DNA from: Chara braunii
Lineage: Eukaryota > Streptophyta > Charophyceae > Charales > Characeae
Reading direction: 5' to 3'
DNA: 40,808 bases
Assembly: GCA_003427395.1 (NCBI GenBank)
Contig: BFEA01000070.1
Location: 1,259,347-1,300,154, forward strand
Made by a program: the position numbers and the translations under genes. Shown here in pieces: positions 1-10,349 of this stretch; positions within the stretch are counted from its first letter, which is position 1, and each line of letters begins with the position of its first letter. Below the pieces are notes generated by a model, which was given only the letters and a program-made list of their open reading frames with translations, had not been told where the DNA came from and did no database searches.

Positions 1-32
1 TGTGCGTGTGTGCGTGAGAGAGAGAGAGAGAG
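1..32. repeat. GT/GA microsatellite at window edge
   Basis: Alternating GT-type bases run into (GA)n. The tract is cut by the window boundary. GA arrays recur at 23.6 and 24.7 kb. Confidence 0.8.
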
Positions 33-493
33 CCCTGCAGCATGCAGCATGTCAGTGGCGGGAAGCACAAGGGCAGGCGCTAACCTCCAAAAAAACAAAA
101 AGAAGTAATTTTATTGGAATACAAGAGTTTTTTATTTTCGAAATCCGAATAGAAAGGATACACATTGTATTTGGATACAACGTGTACGTGTTTTATTCGA
201 GGTGCTCTGCTATTCGAGAAAAGTGGACACGCGCCGTTTCAATTTCGAAAAAGGCTTGAGGCCCGCGGCCTCCTCGGCCACCTACCGGTCCTACGTGGTC
301 CTGGCCCTTGCAAGGCCCCAAAAACTCAAAATGCCCACCCTCCCGACGACCACCACGTTGAAATTTGAGTGACTTTGAAATGTCTCAGGGGGAAACTCAC
401 CCCTGACGGGCTGCGAACACCTCCAAAGCCATATCGAAGAGGACAAGGATAGATCGTGGGATACGAGGATCGACCCTCTATTTAGCCAATATC
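33..493. other. Unassigned stretch
   Basis: No coding region, RNA gene or repeat that I can support. The short open frames overlap on both strands and show no recognisable domain. Confidence 0.5.
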
Positions 494-1013
494 GTAGTAG
501 GGCAGGGTTCCGCCAACAATGTATTCATGAAACTACGCTCGGGAGACAGGTATGACAATAAGAATGGAAAATGAACAGGGAGTAACCACGGTCAAAGGGA
601 AGAGGGGAAGCTGCCAATCTGTCGTAGGGACTAAGTAGTGTCGGAACCCAAAGGTAACCCTGCCCAGGCTCCAAGGCGAAGCTGCTCAAAGATCCACCAT
701 AGCGTTTTAGCATTGCAGTCCCGCAAGTAGATTCTTCCAAAGCCACAAAAAAAGAGGAAAAGGAGGGATAATGGGAGACAGCAGTCGGTCTTCAATACTT
801 CCCTTACCGAAGTAGAGTAGGCGTCACCAAGAATGCATTGAGGTGACTACACTCGAGGGACAGGTATGATAACAGGAACTAAGAAGGAATAGGGAAATAC
901 CGCGGTTGAAGGAAGGAGAGGAAGCAAGTAATCAGACGCATGGACTAAGTTGTGTTGAACCCTTATGTAACTCCCGTATACGCTCCGAGGGAAGTCGTTC
1001 AAAGCTCCGACAT
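494..1013. repeat. Diverged direct repeat, two ~205 bp units
   Basis: Units at 494-700 and 812-1013 align along their length. Both carry the block GACAGGTATGA, then a purine-rich stretch, then GGACTAAGT, and end with TTCAAAG/CTCAAAG-type sequence. Divergence looks like roughly 25-35% by eye, so the duplication is old. Nothing else is recognised up to about 1265. Confidence 0.65.
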
Positions 1014-1265
1014 GAGGCGCCAAGCTAAAATAGTCAGTACGCTTGGGTAGGTGGAGTGAATATGCATGTTCCCTGCTTGCCTAGTTGGAAGATTGAGGAG
1101 ATCTGTTCGTGAACCCTGAGCGGGTGGAGAAGAGGCAAGCAGGGCAATAGAGTGGCTAACGATTGCGATAATGTTTCATGCAGAAAACAATCCTCATCCT
1201 ACATATCCATCTGACTGTTCCAACATATTCCAAGTTCACATCATCGTAACCTCAATCCCGCACTA

Positions 1266-1465
1266 CTTCAATCTCCTTCACTATGCATGATACTTCGGGT
1301 TACTAATAATCGAGTGTAATTTGATCTACTATAAGAAAGCGTAGAGTGGATGATACCGCAAAATTATTGTATTCGCAAGTGCGCACATACTTCAATCTCG
1401 CACTACGCATGATACTTCGGGTACAAATTGTCAAGTGCAATCCAATATACTATAAAAAAGCGTAG
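1266..1465. repeat. Diverged direct repeat, two ~78 bp units
   Basis: Units at 1266-1344 and 1390-1465 share CTTCAATCTC, GCATGATACTTCGGGT and an AAAGCGTAG end. About 45 bp separates them. Confidence 0.7.
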
Positions 1466-1528
1466 ATCGTTATCGACTGTCGCTACAGCCACTTACACTC
1501 CCTCTCCACGACCGCTCCACCTCACTAA

Positions 1529-1744
1529 ATGACCCTCAGTCAGTGCCCAAAAATGATGAATGCCAAACTTGGCATGCATCCGGATGCTCGATTCCGAGTG
1601 GATGACGAACTTGGCATACAATCTCCGAAGGGGGAAAAGTGGAAGGTGGAGATAGCCACCCCCTACACTGAATGGTGCAGAAAATGCAAGTGGTACCATC
1701 ACGCTGAGGAAAATTGTCCAAGAATTCGACAGAGTGAAAACTGA
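1529..1744 (+). pseudogene. Gag-like zinc-knuckle fragment
   Basis: A 71-residue open frame contains CRKCKWYHHAEENCPR, which fits the CX2CX4HX4C zinc-knuckle pattern exactly (codons from about 1676). This motif binds nucleic acid in retroelement Gag-like or ORF1 proteins. The upstream part is hydrophilic and has no domain I recognise. No reverse transcriptase, integrase or long repeat adjoins it, so it is probably a remnant of an element rather than a gene. A small cellular CCHC protein is possible but less likely given the length and surroundings. Seen: the motif. Inferred: the origin. Confidence 0.45.
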
Positions 1745-2112
1745 AGGAATGAAGAAGGTATAAGAGTTGACGGGCATAGGAAAAGGTGACGGCAGGCCAG
1801 TGAAAAGCACTCGACTGTCCCAGCATTCTGCCACATGGCCATCGCGACCGTCGGATCGACTCGATCGGACGACAGTCGCTTTGCGGGACCATTTAGGCGC
1901 GCCCCAGTATATAAGCAGTAGTGGGCCGCCTCCTCCGTCATTATTGCTTTCAGTCTTTTGTTGAGTCGCGAAAGACAGCAGACTCTCAGTGCACATTGCC
2001 GCTATCCCAGCCAGACACCGGACTACATTCCACCTCCTTCGTTCTCTTCTCATGCTATCACTCTCTTGTCTCGTCGCAGAATACAACTGGACGTTAGCGC
2101 ATATCGGCGGGA

Positions 2113-2382
2113 GTGGAGNCATTCATCGCACGACATTCGACACGGAGCCGAGCCATCGAGGTGCAGTTCGAAGGCATGGAGCACATTCGGAGTGGACTAT
2201 CGAAACTGAAGGGAGAGGCTGAACACGTGACCGTGTCGTGGACAGAAGAACATAAGATAGACGGTGAGGATCTTTCCCAAGCCCCAATCTGCAACCAGGA
2301 ATTGCCACGTGGAACTTTTGGCGTAGCAGTTGTCGTGTCGAGCACGACAAACGCACGAGGAACAGGTTTATTAGAGTCGTAG
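2113..2382 (+). CDS. Unrecognised short open frame (partial or relic)
   Basis: An 89-residue frame with a charged, ordinary-looking composition up to residue ~75. It then runs into the first palindromic repeat at ~2329, so its C-terminus is repeat-derived. An N at 2119 lies in the third codon. I recognise no family. It may be an exon or relic truncated by the repeat array. Confidence 0.2.
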   Translation: MEXFIARHSTRSRAIEVQFEGMEHIRSGLSKLKGEAEHVTVSWTEEHKIDGEDLSQAPICNQELPRGTFGVAVVVSSTTNARGTGLLES

Positions 2383-4215
2383 TGAACATGACAATGCCCT
2401 GACGATCGTGTCCAACACGATCGTCTCAGGGCTGGATCATCGTGTCAAACTTGACAACCACGACAGCAGATGTTTATGGGAGGTTGTCGTGTTTAACACG
2501 ACAACCAACGCCTATACTGCGCCAGTACTGCATTGGCGTTGGTTGTCGTGTTCAACGCAACAACATGTGGCGAACGTCTCATGGTCACCGCAAGCCGTTG
2601 TGGTTGTCGTGTTCGACACGACGATCCGGCCGCGAGGGGTTGTCTACCCTCGAGTTGCGGTGGCGGCGGTTGCCTGTTGAACACGACGATCGTGTTCAAC
2701 ACGACTATCGTGTTGAACGAGATGGACCGTGCATGCACAAATGTTTAATACCGACGGCTAGACAACACTTCAGACCGGATCATCGTGTCAAACCCGACAA
2801 CCACGACGACTAGTAGCCGCTGGCATCAGATGTCTCTGGGCGAGCGCTAGTACTGCACTGGCGTTGGTTGTCGTGTTCAGCACGACAAACGCCCACAGAC
2901 GTCTGTCAACACAAACCGCTGTGGTTGTCGTGTTCGACACGCCGATCCAGCCCCGAGGTGTTGTTTAGCCGTTGGCACGATTCAGGCATAGACAATAGCC
3001 TCGAGCTGCGGGGATTGTGTTGAACACGCCGAAGATGTTGAACGAGATGGACCGTGCATGCACAAATGTGTAATGCCGACGGCTAGACAACACTCCATGG
3101 TTGGAACATTGTGTCGAACACGACAACCACAACGGTTAGCCTTACGAATCAGAAGTCTGTGGGCAATCGTGTGTTCAACACGACAACCAACGCCAGTGCA
3201 GTACTAACGCTCACCCACAGACGTCTGATGCCGGCGGTTAGCCGTCGTGGTTGTCGTGTTCGACATGATGATCCGGCCCTGAAGTGCAGTACTGGCGTTG
3301 GTTGTCGTGTTCAACACGACAACCACCAGCGAACGTCTTATGCTCAACGGGAGTCGTTGTGGTTGTCGCGTTCAACACGATGATCCAGCCTCGAGGTGTA
3401 GTCTAGCCGTCGGCACGATTCATGCAGACACAATAGCCTCGAGCTATGGTGGCGAACACGATGGTCACCTGAGGGCATCATTGCGTTCGACGAGATTAAC
3501 CGTACAAAACTTTCTAATGCACACGGCTAGAAAACACCACAGGGCCGAATCATCGTGTAGAACATGACACCCATAGCGAGCAGTTGCGGGCATGAGACGG
3601 CGGCGGCCTGTTTGAAGTGTTCGACACGACAACCTTCGTCAGTGTTGTGGTGGCGTTGGTTGTTGTGTTCAACACGACAAGCAACCCCCAACATCTCATG
3701 CCGGTGGCAAGCCGCTTTGGTTCTCGAGTTCGACACGACGATCCGGCCCCGAGGTGTTGTGTAGCCGTGGGCGTGACTCTGGCAGATAGATTGCCCTGGA
3801 GCTGCAAACCGGCGGTAGTTGTTATGTTTGACACGACGACCGTGATGGAGAAAACGGTCTCCTGAAGGCATCATTGCACTCGAAGATATGGGCCCACACA
3901 CAACAGTGTAATGCCCAAGGCCAACGCACAAAAGTGTAATGCCCACGGCCAAATAACAACTAAGGGTCAGATTATTGTCCAACACGACAACCAAGGCATT
4001 CAGAGCATGAGAAGATGGCGGTCAGTTCTCGTGTCGAACACGTCAAGCAGCGCCAGCACAACACTTACATTGGTCGTCATGTTGCATGAGCAGTTGAGCG
4101 ACGGTCGTCGTGTTGAGCACGACAACAGTTGCCATCTACGATACCTCGCGGCCTTTTTGAACCAAGTGGTCTGTTACCGGTTACTGCACTAGAGCGACGA
4201 TCGTCGTGCTTAACA
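2329..4215. repeat. Array of short palindromes in larger repeat units
   Basis: About two dozen copies of a near-perfect palindrome occur here. A typical copy has 11-base arms, GTTGTCGTGTT and AACACGACAAC, around one base (about 2485, 2866, 3298, 3657). Variants include GACGATCGTGT / ACACGATCGTC around 2402, and copies with GTTGAGCAC or GTTCGACAC centres. They sit in larger units. The block starting GATCCRGCC..GAGGTGTTG recurs near 2623, 2945, 3380 and 3740. The block GAGATGGACCGTGCATGCAC recurs near 2718 and 3044, with a diverged form at 3492. Both arms vary together between copies. Open frames here are periodic repeat translations, not genes. Confidence 0.85.
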
Positions 4216-5182
4216 TGAAAACCGTCGAGGATACCACAGAGCCGAACAGGAACAAGTGGCTCATTGCCCTGCGTCTTTGTTGTCTTTGGTTGATGCCAAC
4301 TTCAACACGTTTGCAGTCCCTGAAACATTCCAGCCCTATGCAATGGATGTCGTGTGCGGGCAGTCGGAGAAAGTCTGCATGGTTGGCATGCGCAGCTCGT
4401 CGGCATGTGCAGTGCAATGTCGTGTGAGCGTTGATTGTGTGCATTGTCTGGACGAGAACACTTGTTCTCTTCTTCATCGACCACGTGCTTTTGCTGATTG
4501 CTGCACTTGTGCGGTGCAGTGCGCTTCGAAGTCTCGATGGACATCTCTCACTGGATGACCCTGCTATTTGGCGTGAGCGAAAAACACACCCTTTCCCTTC
4601 CTACACGCTGTACGTTCGATGATGTCGAGAGCGCACAATTGTCGACGGCGCGAGTCTGGCGGACTTCGAGTCCGATCCATTGATGACAGTCGTCCCATTT
4701 GTCGACGAACATCTGGACTCCTGGAGGGAGTATCAGTGAAAGAACATGATCAGAAAGTGTTTGTGGGCAGATGACTATAAGTTCGCAAACATACGGAAAT
4801 TCGGAAGTTATATTCCTATTCCATGTGATGTGTTAGGTCTAGTGCATTCGCGTCAGTTGTGTAAGCAGTTGAAATTAAACCGCCTTTACAGTGTTCTGGA
4901 CTGCGAATACGTTACTGCCTTGCTGTGCATATGATGCCGTGTGATAAAGCAGGAGTTGCTCCACTGTGCGCGACATTCACAATTCCTCGATCAGTATCCG
5001 TTGCGCTCTCCTGGTCTGTCGCCTTGAGCAGTGTCATATTGTTGTATAAGATTGCGTCTCGGATACTTCATTTTTTGCAGGGGCTTTTGCATTGCGTGTT
5101 CCAACAGGATTAGGAACTTGACTTACGTTGTCGTGTACATGTCCAGGAATGAGTTATTTATGTCCAGAAGGGATACAACCTC
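4216..5182. other. Unassigned stretch
   Basis: Several 60-100 residue frames overlap on both strands, without a domain, codon pattern or repeat that I can support. No RNA gene seen. Confidence 0.45.
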
Positions 5183-5680
5183 AAAATTCCCATGACAAAT
5201 GAAAGTTGAAAAAACATTCAAATCTTCATCTTTATAAATTTTCATTCTAATGTTCGTCCAATTCTAAAAATTTCAGTTTTATTTGATAAGTTTCCGTTTA
5301 AATATGAGTTTTCCCTTCCAACTACATTCATTTTTTCAAGATGGAATGAAAGTCTTGACGAGACATTTCAATTAAAATTTTATTCTACTACAATAAATAT
5401 CTTCTAATTTAGATTGGATTAACCTATTTATGACTGAAAATGTTTACTTAGAATGACAGTCCAATTAAAATATTTCATGAACTCATCCAGACTTTCATTC
5501 CATCTCCAGCATGCATTTCAAATAAGAAGGGATACCCCATTCTTGGAAGGAAATTTTTCAAGTAAGAAGAAAAATTTTAAAATTGGAATGACATTTTTTA
5601 AGATGGAATGAAAATTTGAAATTTAGAATGTAATTTTACTATAGAATGATATTTAATTCGAGGAAGTTTTTCTGTTGTAT
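5183..5680. mobile_element. A/T-rich foldback element, copy A
   Basis: About 500 bp, repeated in direct orientation at 6291-6810. The core at 5339-5515 is a large inverted repeat. It opens with AGATGGAATGAAAGTCT and closes with AGACTTTCATTCCATCT, with imperfect arms of about 60 bp. There is no coding capacity. The structure fits a non-autonomous foldback or MITE-like element. I could not define target-site duplications. Confidence 0.6.
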
Positions 5681-6290
5681 AAGTTTAGTTCAAAGAGAAG
5701 TCGACGGGAAATTGGATATTATGCTCGGCGGCAAGGTGGACGACGTTAGCGCATGGCGCGAGGTTGAAACATAAGTGGTCTCTATACGGGATGCTATAGG
5801 CAGTTCTCTTGTCAGAAATTCACGCTTCGTCCGCATTAAATACATTTCAGTGTTTTCGGAGACGACGAACGCTGAGAAACCACAATATATGACCTTTAGA
5901 TCGGTATTTAGGATATTGAATAGTTACAATAGCGGGACAGCTTCCCGTCGTCGGTAGATGTTTTGCATAATCTGTCATTTCTCTCATGATCGTAGCTGAC
6001 ATTTTTCAAACTATCAGTTTCCCGGTTCATTTAGTTGTCTGTCGCTTCTATTGTCGGTGCTTTGAAGACACTCTGTTTTGCACTACAATAGGTCCGCTCT
6101 TGAAACCCCTATTTTTTTCTGGTATCATGAACATAACGTGAATGTCACACTTACAGTTATTCAGACTACTTCATTTTCGAATGTTGTGTTGAGCGACGGG
6201 TGCACTGTCTTTGATTGCTGTCCTCATCATGTATTTCGATTGCCTGCGAACTCATAAATGTTGTTCATTGTGCCTTTTTGCTAACAACGG
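5681..6290. other. Spacer between the two foldback copies
   Basis: About 610 bp of A/T-rich sequence. A 60-codon frame at 5775-5957 has no recognisable domain. I see nothing else. Confidence 0.4.
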
Positions 6291-6810
6291 AAAAATTCCG
6301 ACGAGAAATGAAAGTTGAAAAAACATCCCATAAAAAAAAAATCCTTCATATTTATAAATTATCATTCCAATGTTTGTCCAATTTTAAAATTTCCAGTTTT
6401 ATTTGATAAGTTCTCGTCTAAATATGATATTTCCCTTCCAACTACATCTATTTGTTCTAGATGGAATGGAAGTCTGGACGAGTTTATGAAATGTTTTAAT
6501 TAAACTTTCATTTTACTAGAACAAATATCTTCTAATTTAGATTGGATTAACCTATTTATGACTGAAAATCCTTACTTAGAATGACAGTCCAATTAAAATA
6601 TTTCATGAACTCATTCAAACTTTCATTTCATCTATAGCGTGCAGTTCAAATAAGAAGGGATACCCCATTCTTGAAAGAAAAGTTCTCAAGTAAGACGAAA
6701 ATTTTTAAAATTGGAATGACATTTTTTTAGATGGAATGAAAATTTGAAATTTAGAATGTAATTTTACTATAGAATGAATACTTAATTCTGAAAAATGTTT
6801 TTGTTGAATA
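6291..6810. mobile_element. A/T-rich foldback element, copy B
   Basis: The second copy of the 5183-5680 element, with long identical stretches such as the ~40 bp around 6535-6575. Its internal inverted repeat spans 6459-6633. The inner arm sequence GAGTTTATGAAATGTTTTAATT-like pairs better here than in copy A, so each copy has kept partly independent pairing. Confidence 0.6.
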
Positions 6811-6969
6811 TTGTGGATTTGACATACCTCGCTTGCAGTTCTAAGGGTTGGATCATCTATGCATGTTATGCTGTGTGTATAACAATTTAAAGTCATGTAA
6901 AGGAAAAACGCCTTGTGTTCCGATTGCTGTCCTGCACGTGCCTTCTTTGATGTGCACGTTGTTTTCTCA

Positions 6970-7620
6970 GGTGACTGTTGTCGTGTTCGACACGACAATG
7001 ATGCCAAATCCTTCTGAGGAGGGTGTTATTGTGTTCGACAAGACAACCCTACAGGGCGAGAGGGCACCACTGTCCAGAGTGGGGTGGTGTCGAAAACTCT
7101 GACATCCTCCTAAGAAGAATCGTCGCAAGGGAATAAATGATCCTCTACAACGACGATCGTCGTGTTGAGCACGACAACCAGCGACGAACATCGGATCGAA
7201 TACGACGATGCTTCTTGGAAGGTAGTTCTTGGTGGGCGGGGGGGGGGGGGGATGATGGGCAGTCAGTATTTTAGACTGCACATTTTTGGAAAGCAGGAAA
7301 CCCCCCTGACCACACCATCCTCCTTCTAACGAGACTGCACACTATCGGAAAGCAAAAGAAACCCTTGTCCTCAGCGTTTTTCTTATGCCGCCCCTCATGC
7401 GCCCGAGTGCCGAAATCGTGTTCGACACGACAATCCCGAAAACCAGGTGAGTACTGAGCGTGTCAAAGGCGATGATGCTCATCGGACGGTTGTTGTCGTG
7501 TTCGACACCACAACGCTGGAGTAGGGTTGGTACCGCAGTCGGGGTGGTTGTGTGGGACACGATAACACAGTGATAAAAAAACATCGTCTGAAGGGGTTTT
7601 ATCGTGTCCACCACGACGAT
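6970..7620. repeat. Second cluster of the short palindromes
   Basis: Seven further copies or near-copies of the TCGTGTTCGACACGA-type palindrome lie near 6976, 7028, 7154, 7414, 7495, 7551 and 7598. An isolated one is at about 9015 (ATCGTGTCGAACACGAT). Spacing is irregular, about 50 to 260 bp. A G-run lies at about 7239. Confidence 0.8.
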
Positions 7621-7713
7621 CCAGGAACAACGTTTCTAATTTGCTGCATTTGCAATATCGGTCGGTGTTTCCCTTGGCGGCTTGGCAATTAGTAGGTCAA
7701 GGGACTCTGCAAA

Positions 7714-8358
7714 ATGGATGTTGCAGATACACATCAAGGGAAAAGGTCAAGGACTAGGAGCTCTGCAAGTTTCGAACACTCGCCAAAAAAGTCAAAGGGG
7801 ACCCCGGTCGTTGTGTTCGAGAAAGAAGAGACACCTGGGTCTAAGGAGACTTTGCAGCGCCGGTCATCAACCTCTGTGATGCAGACGCCTGTGCAGCGAG
7901 GTACACCAGTTTTAGGTTCCACGAGTCGCTTTAGGGGATCTGATAAAGACAGGGAGGTTGCATTGTCTGCTTGGACACCGGGGCGTGGTGAAGGGTCTGG
8001 TGGTCGTGGTCAAGGGTCTGGTGGTCATGGGCAAGGGTCTGGTGGTTGTCGGCAGAGCTATGCATAAGAGACAATGGGGCATGGAGGCTCTGCTGAGAAG
8101 TCTGTCCATGGGCGGTCCGAGACCGTGCCCGTCGTTGACCACAAAGATAAATTATGGTTGTCGGACTGGGTGGGCGATGTTGGGGAGGTAAGTAGTGGTT
8201 TGTTTTTGTATGTCGTCATTCAAGAACAAATCAGACCGATAAGCGGTATAGTGTCTTGGTCAGGCAAGCGATGTTCTGTTGCAACTTTCGAGATGATTGT
8301 ACTCCTCAACGACAAAGGCAAGAGAGTCGCAGGTGTGAAACATGTTGTTGTCAAGTGA
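7714..8358 (+). pseudogene. Decayed ORF, hydrophilic protein with Gly-Ser repeat
   Basis: One frame runs from 7714 to 8358 and is broken by a single stop (TAA, 8065-8067). The first part is basic and Ser/Pro-rich, ending in a short repeat of GQGSGG-type units (about 7990-8045). The second part contains DHKDKLWLSDWVGDVGE and a more ordered, hydrophobic stretch. A GAG|GTAAGT sequence at about 8187 could be a splice donor, so some of the break may be intronic. I recognise no family. The following pieces on the same strand suggest it is the first part of a larger decayed element reaching 14.3 kb. Confidence 0.35.
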
Positions 8359-8369
8359 AGCAACCATAG

Positions 8370-8705
8370 ATGATTGATGGTAAATCGCTCGTGGATCTCT
8401 TCAATCCGGATGTAAGTAAGAAACTGAAACTGCCTGATTTGCCTACGGTTTTCGACTTCTTCGACAACAATAAGATTCCAGGTCATGAGGCCGTGGCGCA
8501 GAAAGATGACGTTATTACGGAGCCGAAAAGTATTATGTCAACAGCCGCACTAGAACAATCATCCGGAGCACCCGTGCAACCTTCTGTAGGTGCCTTGTCA
8601 ATTCGGTCGTCAGTCTCTACGTCGGTTGTCCCGAAAGCAGGACGTATCGTTGGCAAGGGCCTTATTCAGGGACCGGCGGCGCCGCCAACACCGAAGAAGA
8701 TTTGA
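8370..8705 (+). pseudogene. Decayed ORF fragment, unknown
   Basis: 111 codons in a different frame from the preceding piece, 11 bp after it. It has an ordered N-terminus (LVDLFNPDVSKKLKLPDL) and then a Ser/Pro/Ala-rich linker. Another GTAAGT lies at about 8411. It is probably a continuation of the upstream protein after a frameshift or intron. Function unknown. Confidence 0.3.
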
Positions 8706-8708
8706 CCT

Positions 8709-9882
8709 GTGGGAGGAAAGAGTCGATCAGCTATTTGTGTGGCATTATGCATTCCTCCACCATGTGTGGTGTCGATGTCCAATGCCTTCCAGAGCCCTCG
8801 TATTTCAAAGATCGGGGGGGAGGGAGCAGTGGAGAGAGTACACAGAGAGAAGAGGAGGAGGAAGGCTCATAGGGGCGAAGTAGGGAAAGTCACGAAGAGG
8901 AAGAAGAGGATAGTGAAAACACTATCAGCGAGAGGGAAGCACAACATGCACACGGTCTTCCGGAGTTTCACGTTGACCACGGGGACAATAGAGAGTACGA
9001 GCGATCTGGCGATCGTGTCGAACACGATGACGAACCTCATGAGGAGGAGCCGCAACAACAAAGGAGTGGAAAAGTCCACCCTGCAAAAATAAAAACTCCT
9101 TCATCAGCCCCTGCAGCTGTCGGGGACGTTGAGGAGAGAAAGAGGAAAGCGAGGCAGGAGAGGAGAAAAAGTCTCGAGCAAAAGAGGAGCAGGAAAGAGC
9201 CAGTGCAAAAAACACAAGTGCAACCTATGCCAATGGAATAAGTTCAATGTGCTCGTGACAATGATGCTGCTCCCAAACAAAAGCCGATGCGGAAAAAGAG
9301 AGCAGCGAAGGGCGACACGGTGGAAAAGATGGCCGTTTTCGCTACATCTATCAACCACGGTACCGAGACGAGGAAAAAAAAAAAACTATCATGAGACCGT
9401 CAAGCTTACAATTCTCGCCAAGTGAACAGACAATTTTACATCTCGTCAAAGGTTTATTTTTAGACTCCAACAGTGACGACACCCAGAAAAACGAGATAGA
9501 GTTTATCATTGTTCAGATCCAAAAGGTTCTGGATATTCTAGACGAGGAATTTAGATATAATTAGAGATTCCTCAACCAAAATCACATTGACAAGATATAC
9601 GAAGCGATGGTGTCATCAGGTGAAGCGGCCATCAAAGAAAGGATAAGAGGCAGGACAGGGTTGAGCACATGTCCACTGTATGAGAAACCAATATTGTTGT
9701 TGGTTGCTCTGCATGACAAATTACATGTAGACTCATCTGGGAAAATTGTGCGAGTAAGGAGGGTCACTCCTGAAGAGTTTTACAACAAACCACTGAAAAA
9801 GTATTTGGTACCCTCTCAGTGGCCAACACGACGTGGCAATAGCAAGAAAATGTTTTCTCGAAAATCCGGTCGTGGCAAATGA
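8709..9882 (+). pseudogene. Decayed ORF: charged linker plus unknown C-terminal domain
   Basis: A coherent protein can be followed through several lesions. An N-terminal part starts at 8709. A frame change at a G-run (about 8815-8821) leads into an acidic, Glu/His-rich stretch with a TAG near 8870. A Lys/Arg-rich stretch follows to a TAA at 9239-9241, then a frame change at the A-run near 9368. The frame then runs through a TAG at 9562-9564 to the TGA ending at 9882. The last ~170 codons look ordered (ILLLVALHDKLHVDSSGKIV, VTPEEFYNKPLKKYLVP). The acidic-then-basic linker suggests a nuclear or nucleic-acid-associated protein. I do not recognise the C-terminal domain. It belongs with the decayed element spanning 7.7-14.3 kb. 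Confidence 0.4.
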
Positions 9883-9997
9883 GTTGCGGTTGGATTACTG
9901 GACAGCTAGGCCACACAAGCGGTTATCGGGTAGCTGAAAATTCAGGAATAAAAATTATGAAGTGACAGTTTTTGGCAGTCTGAAAATCCTCGAGGAT

Positions 9998-10327
9998 CCT
10001 GAAGTGGTGAAAGGTCCGAAGACCCTGAAAACCACCTACTTAGGCAGGTTGCATCCTGAAGTGGTAAAGGGTGTCCTGAAGTGGTAAAGTGAGAGTTTTA
10101 GCTGAATGATCCTGAAGTGGTGAAAGGTCCGAAGACCATGAAAACCACCCTTCACCACTCGAGGATGCAGCCTGCTAAACAAATGGTTTTCAGGGTCTTC
10201 AGAGCTTTCACCACTTCAAGACCATTCAGGATTTGGTCCTGAAGTGGTGAAAGGTCCAAAGACCCTGAAAACCACCTGTTTAGGCAGGCCGCATCCTAAA
10301 GTGGTGAAGGGTGTCTTGAAGTGGTGA
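9998..10327. repeat. Nested direct and inverted repeats
   Basis: A ~90 bp unit (9998-10087) recurs directly at 10238-10327. Between them, 10102-10229 is an inverted repeat with ~46 bp arms, beginning CTGAATGATCCTGAAGTGG and ending CCACTTCAAGACCATTCAG. The motif CCTGAAGTGGT recurs repeatedly. The cluster could fold into a large hairpin. Confidence 0.75.
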
Positions 10328-10349
10328 TGAAAAATATGACTGTTGTTAA

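Noticed and set aside
2408-3994. Open frames of 80-155 codons with recurring VVVFNTTT, CRVQHDN and SCSTRQ peptides
   Set aside because: They are translations of the palindromic repeat in different frames and strands. The periodicity comes from the DNA repeat, with no consistent start or domain.
2329-4215. CRISPR-like array of palindromic repeats
   Set aside because: Spacing is irregular, repeats are diverged, the units are nested in larger repeats, there are no cas genes, and the context is eukaryotic.
5183-6810. LTR retrotransposon with two ~500 bp LTRs
   Set aside because: No TG...CA ends, primer-binding site or polypurine tract, and no coding sequence in the 610 bp between. The internal inverted repeat fits a foldback element better.
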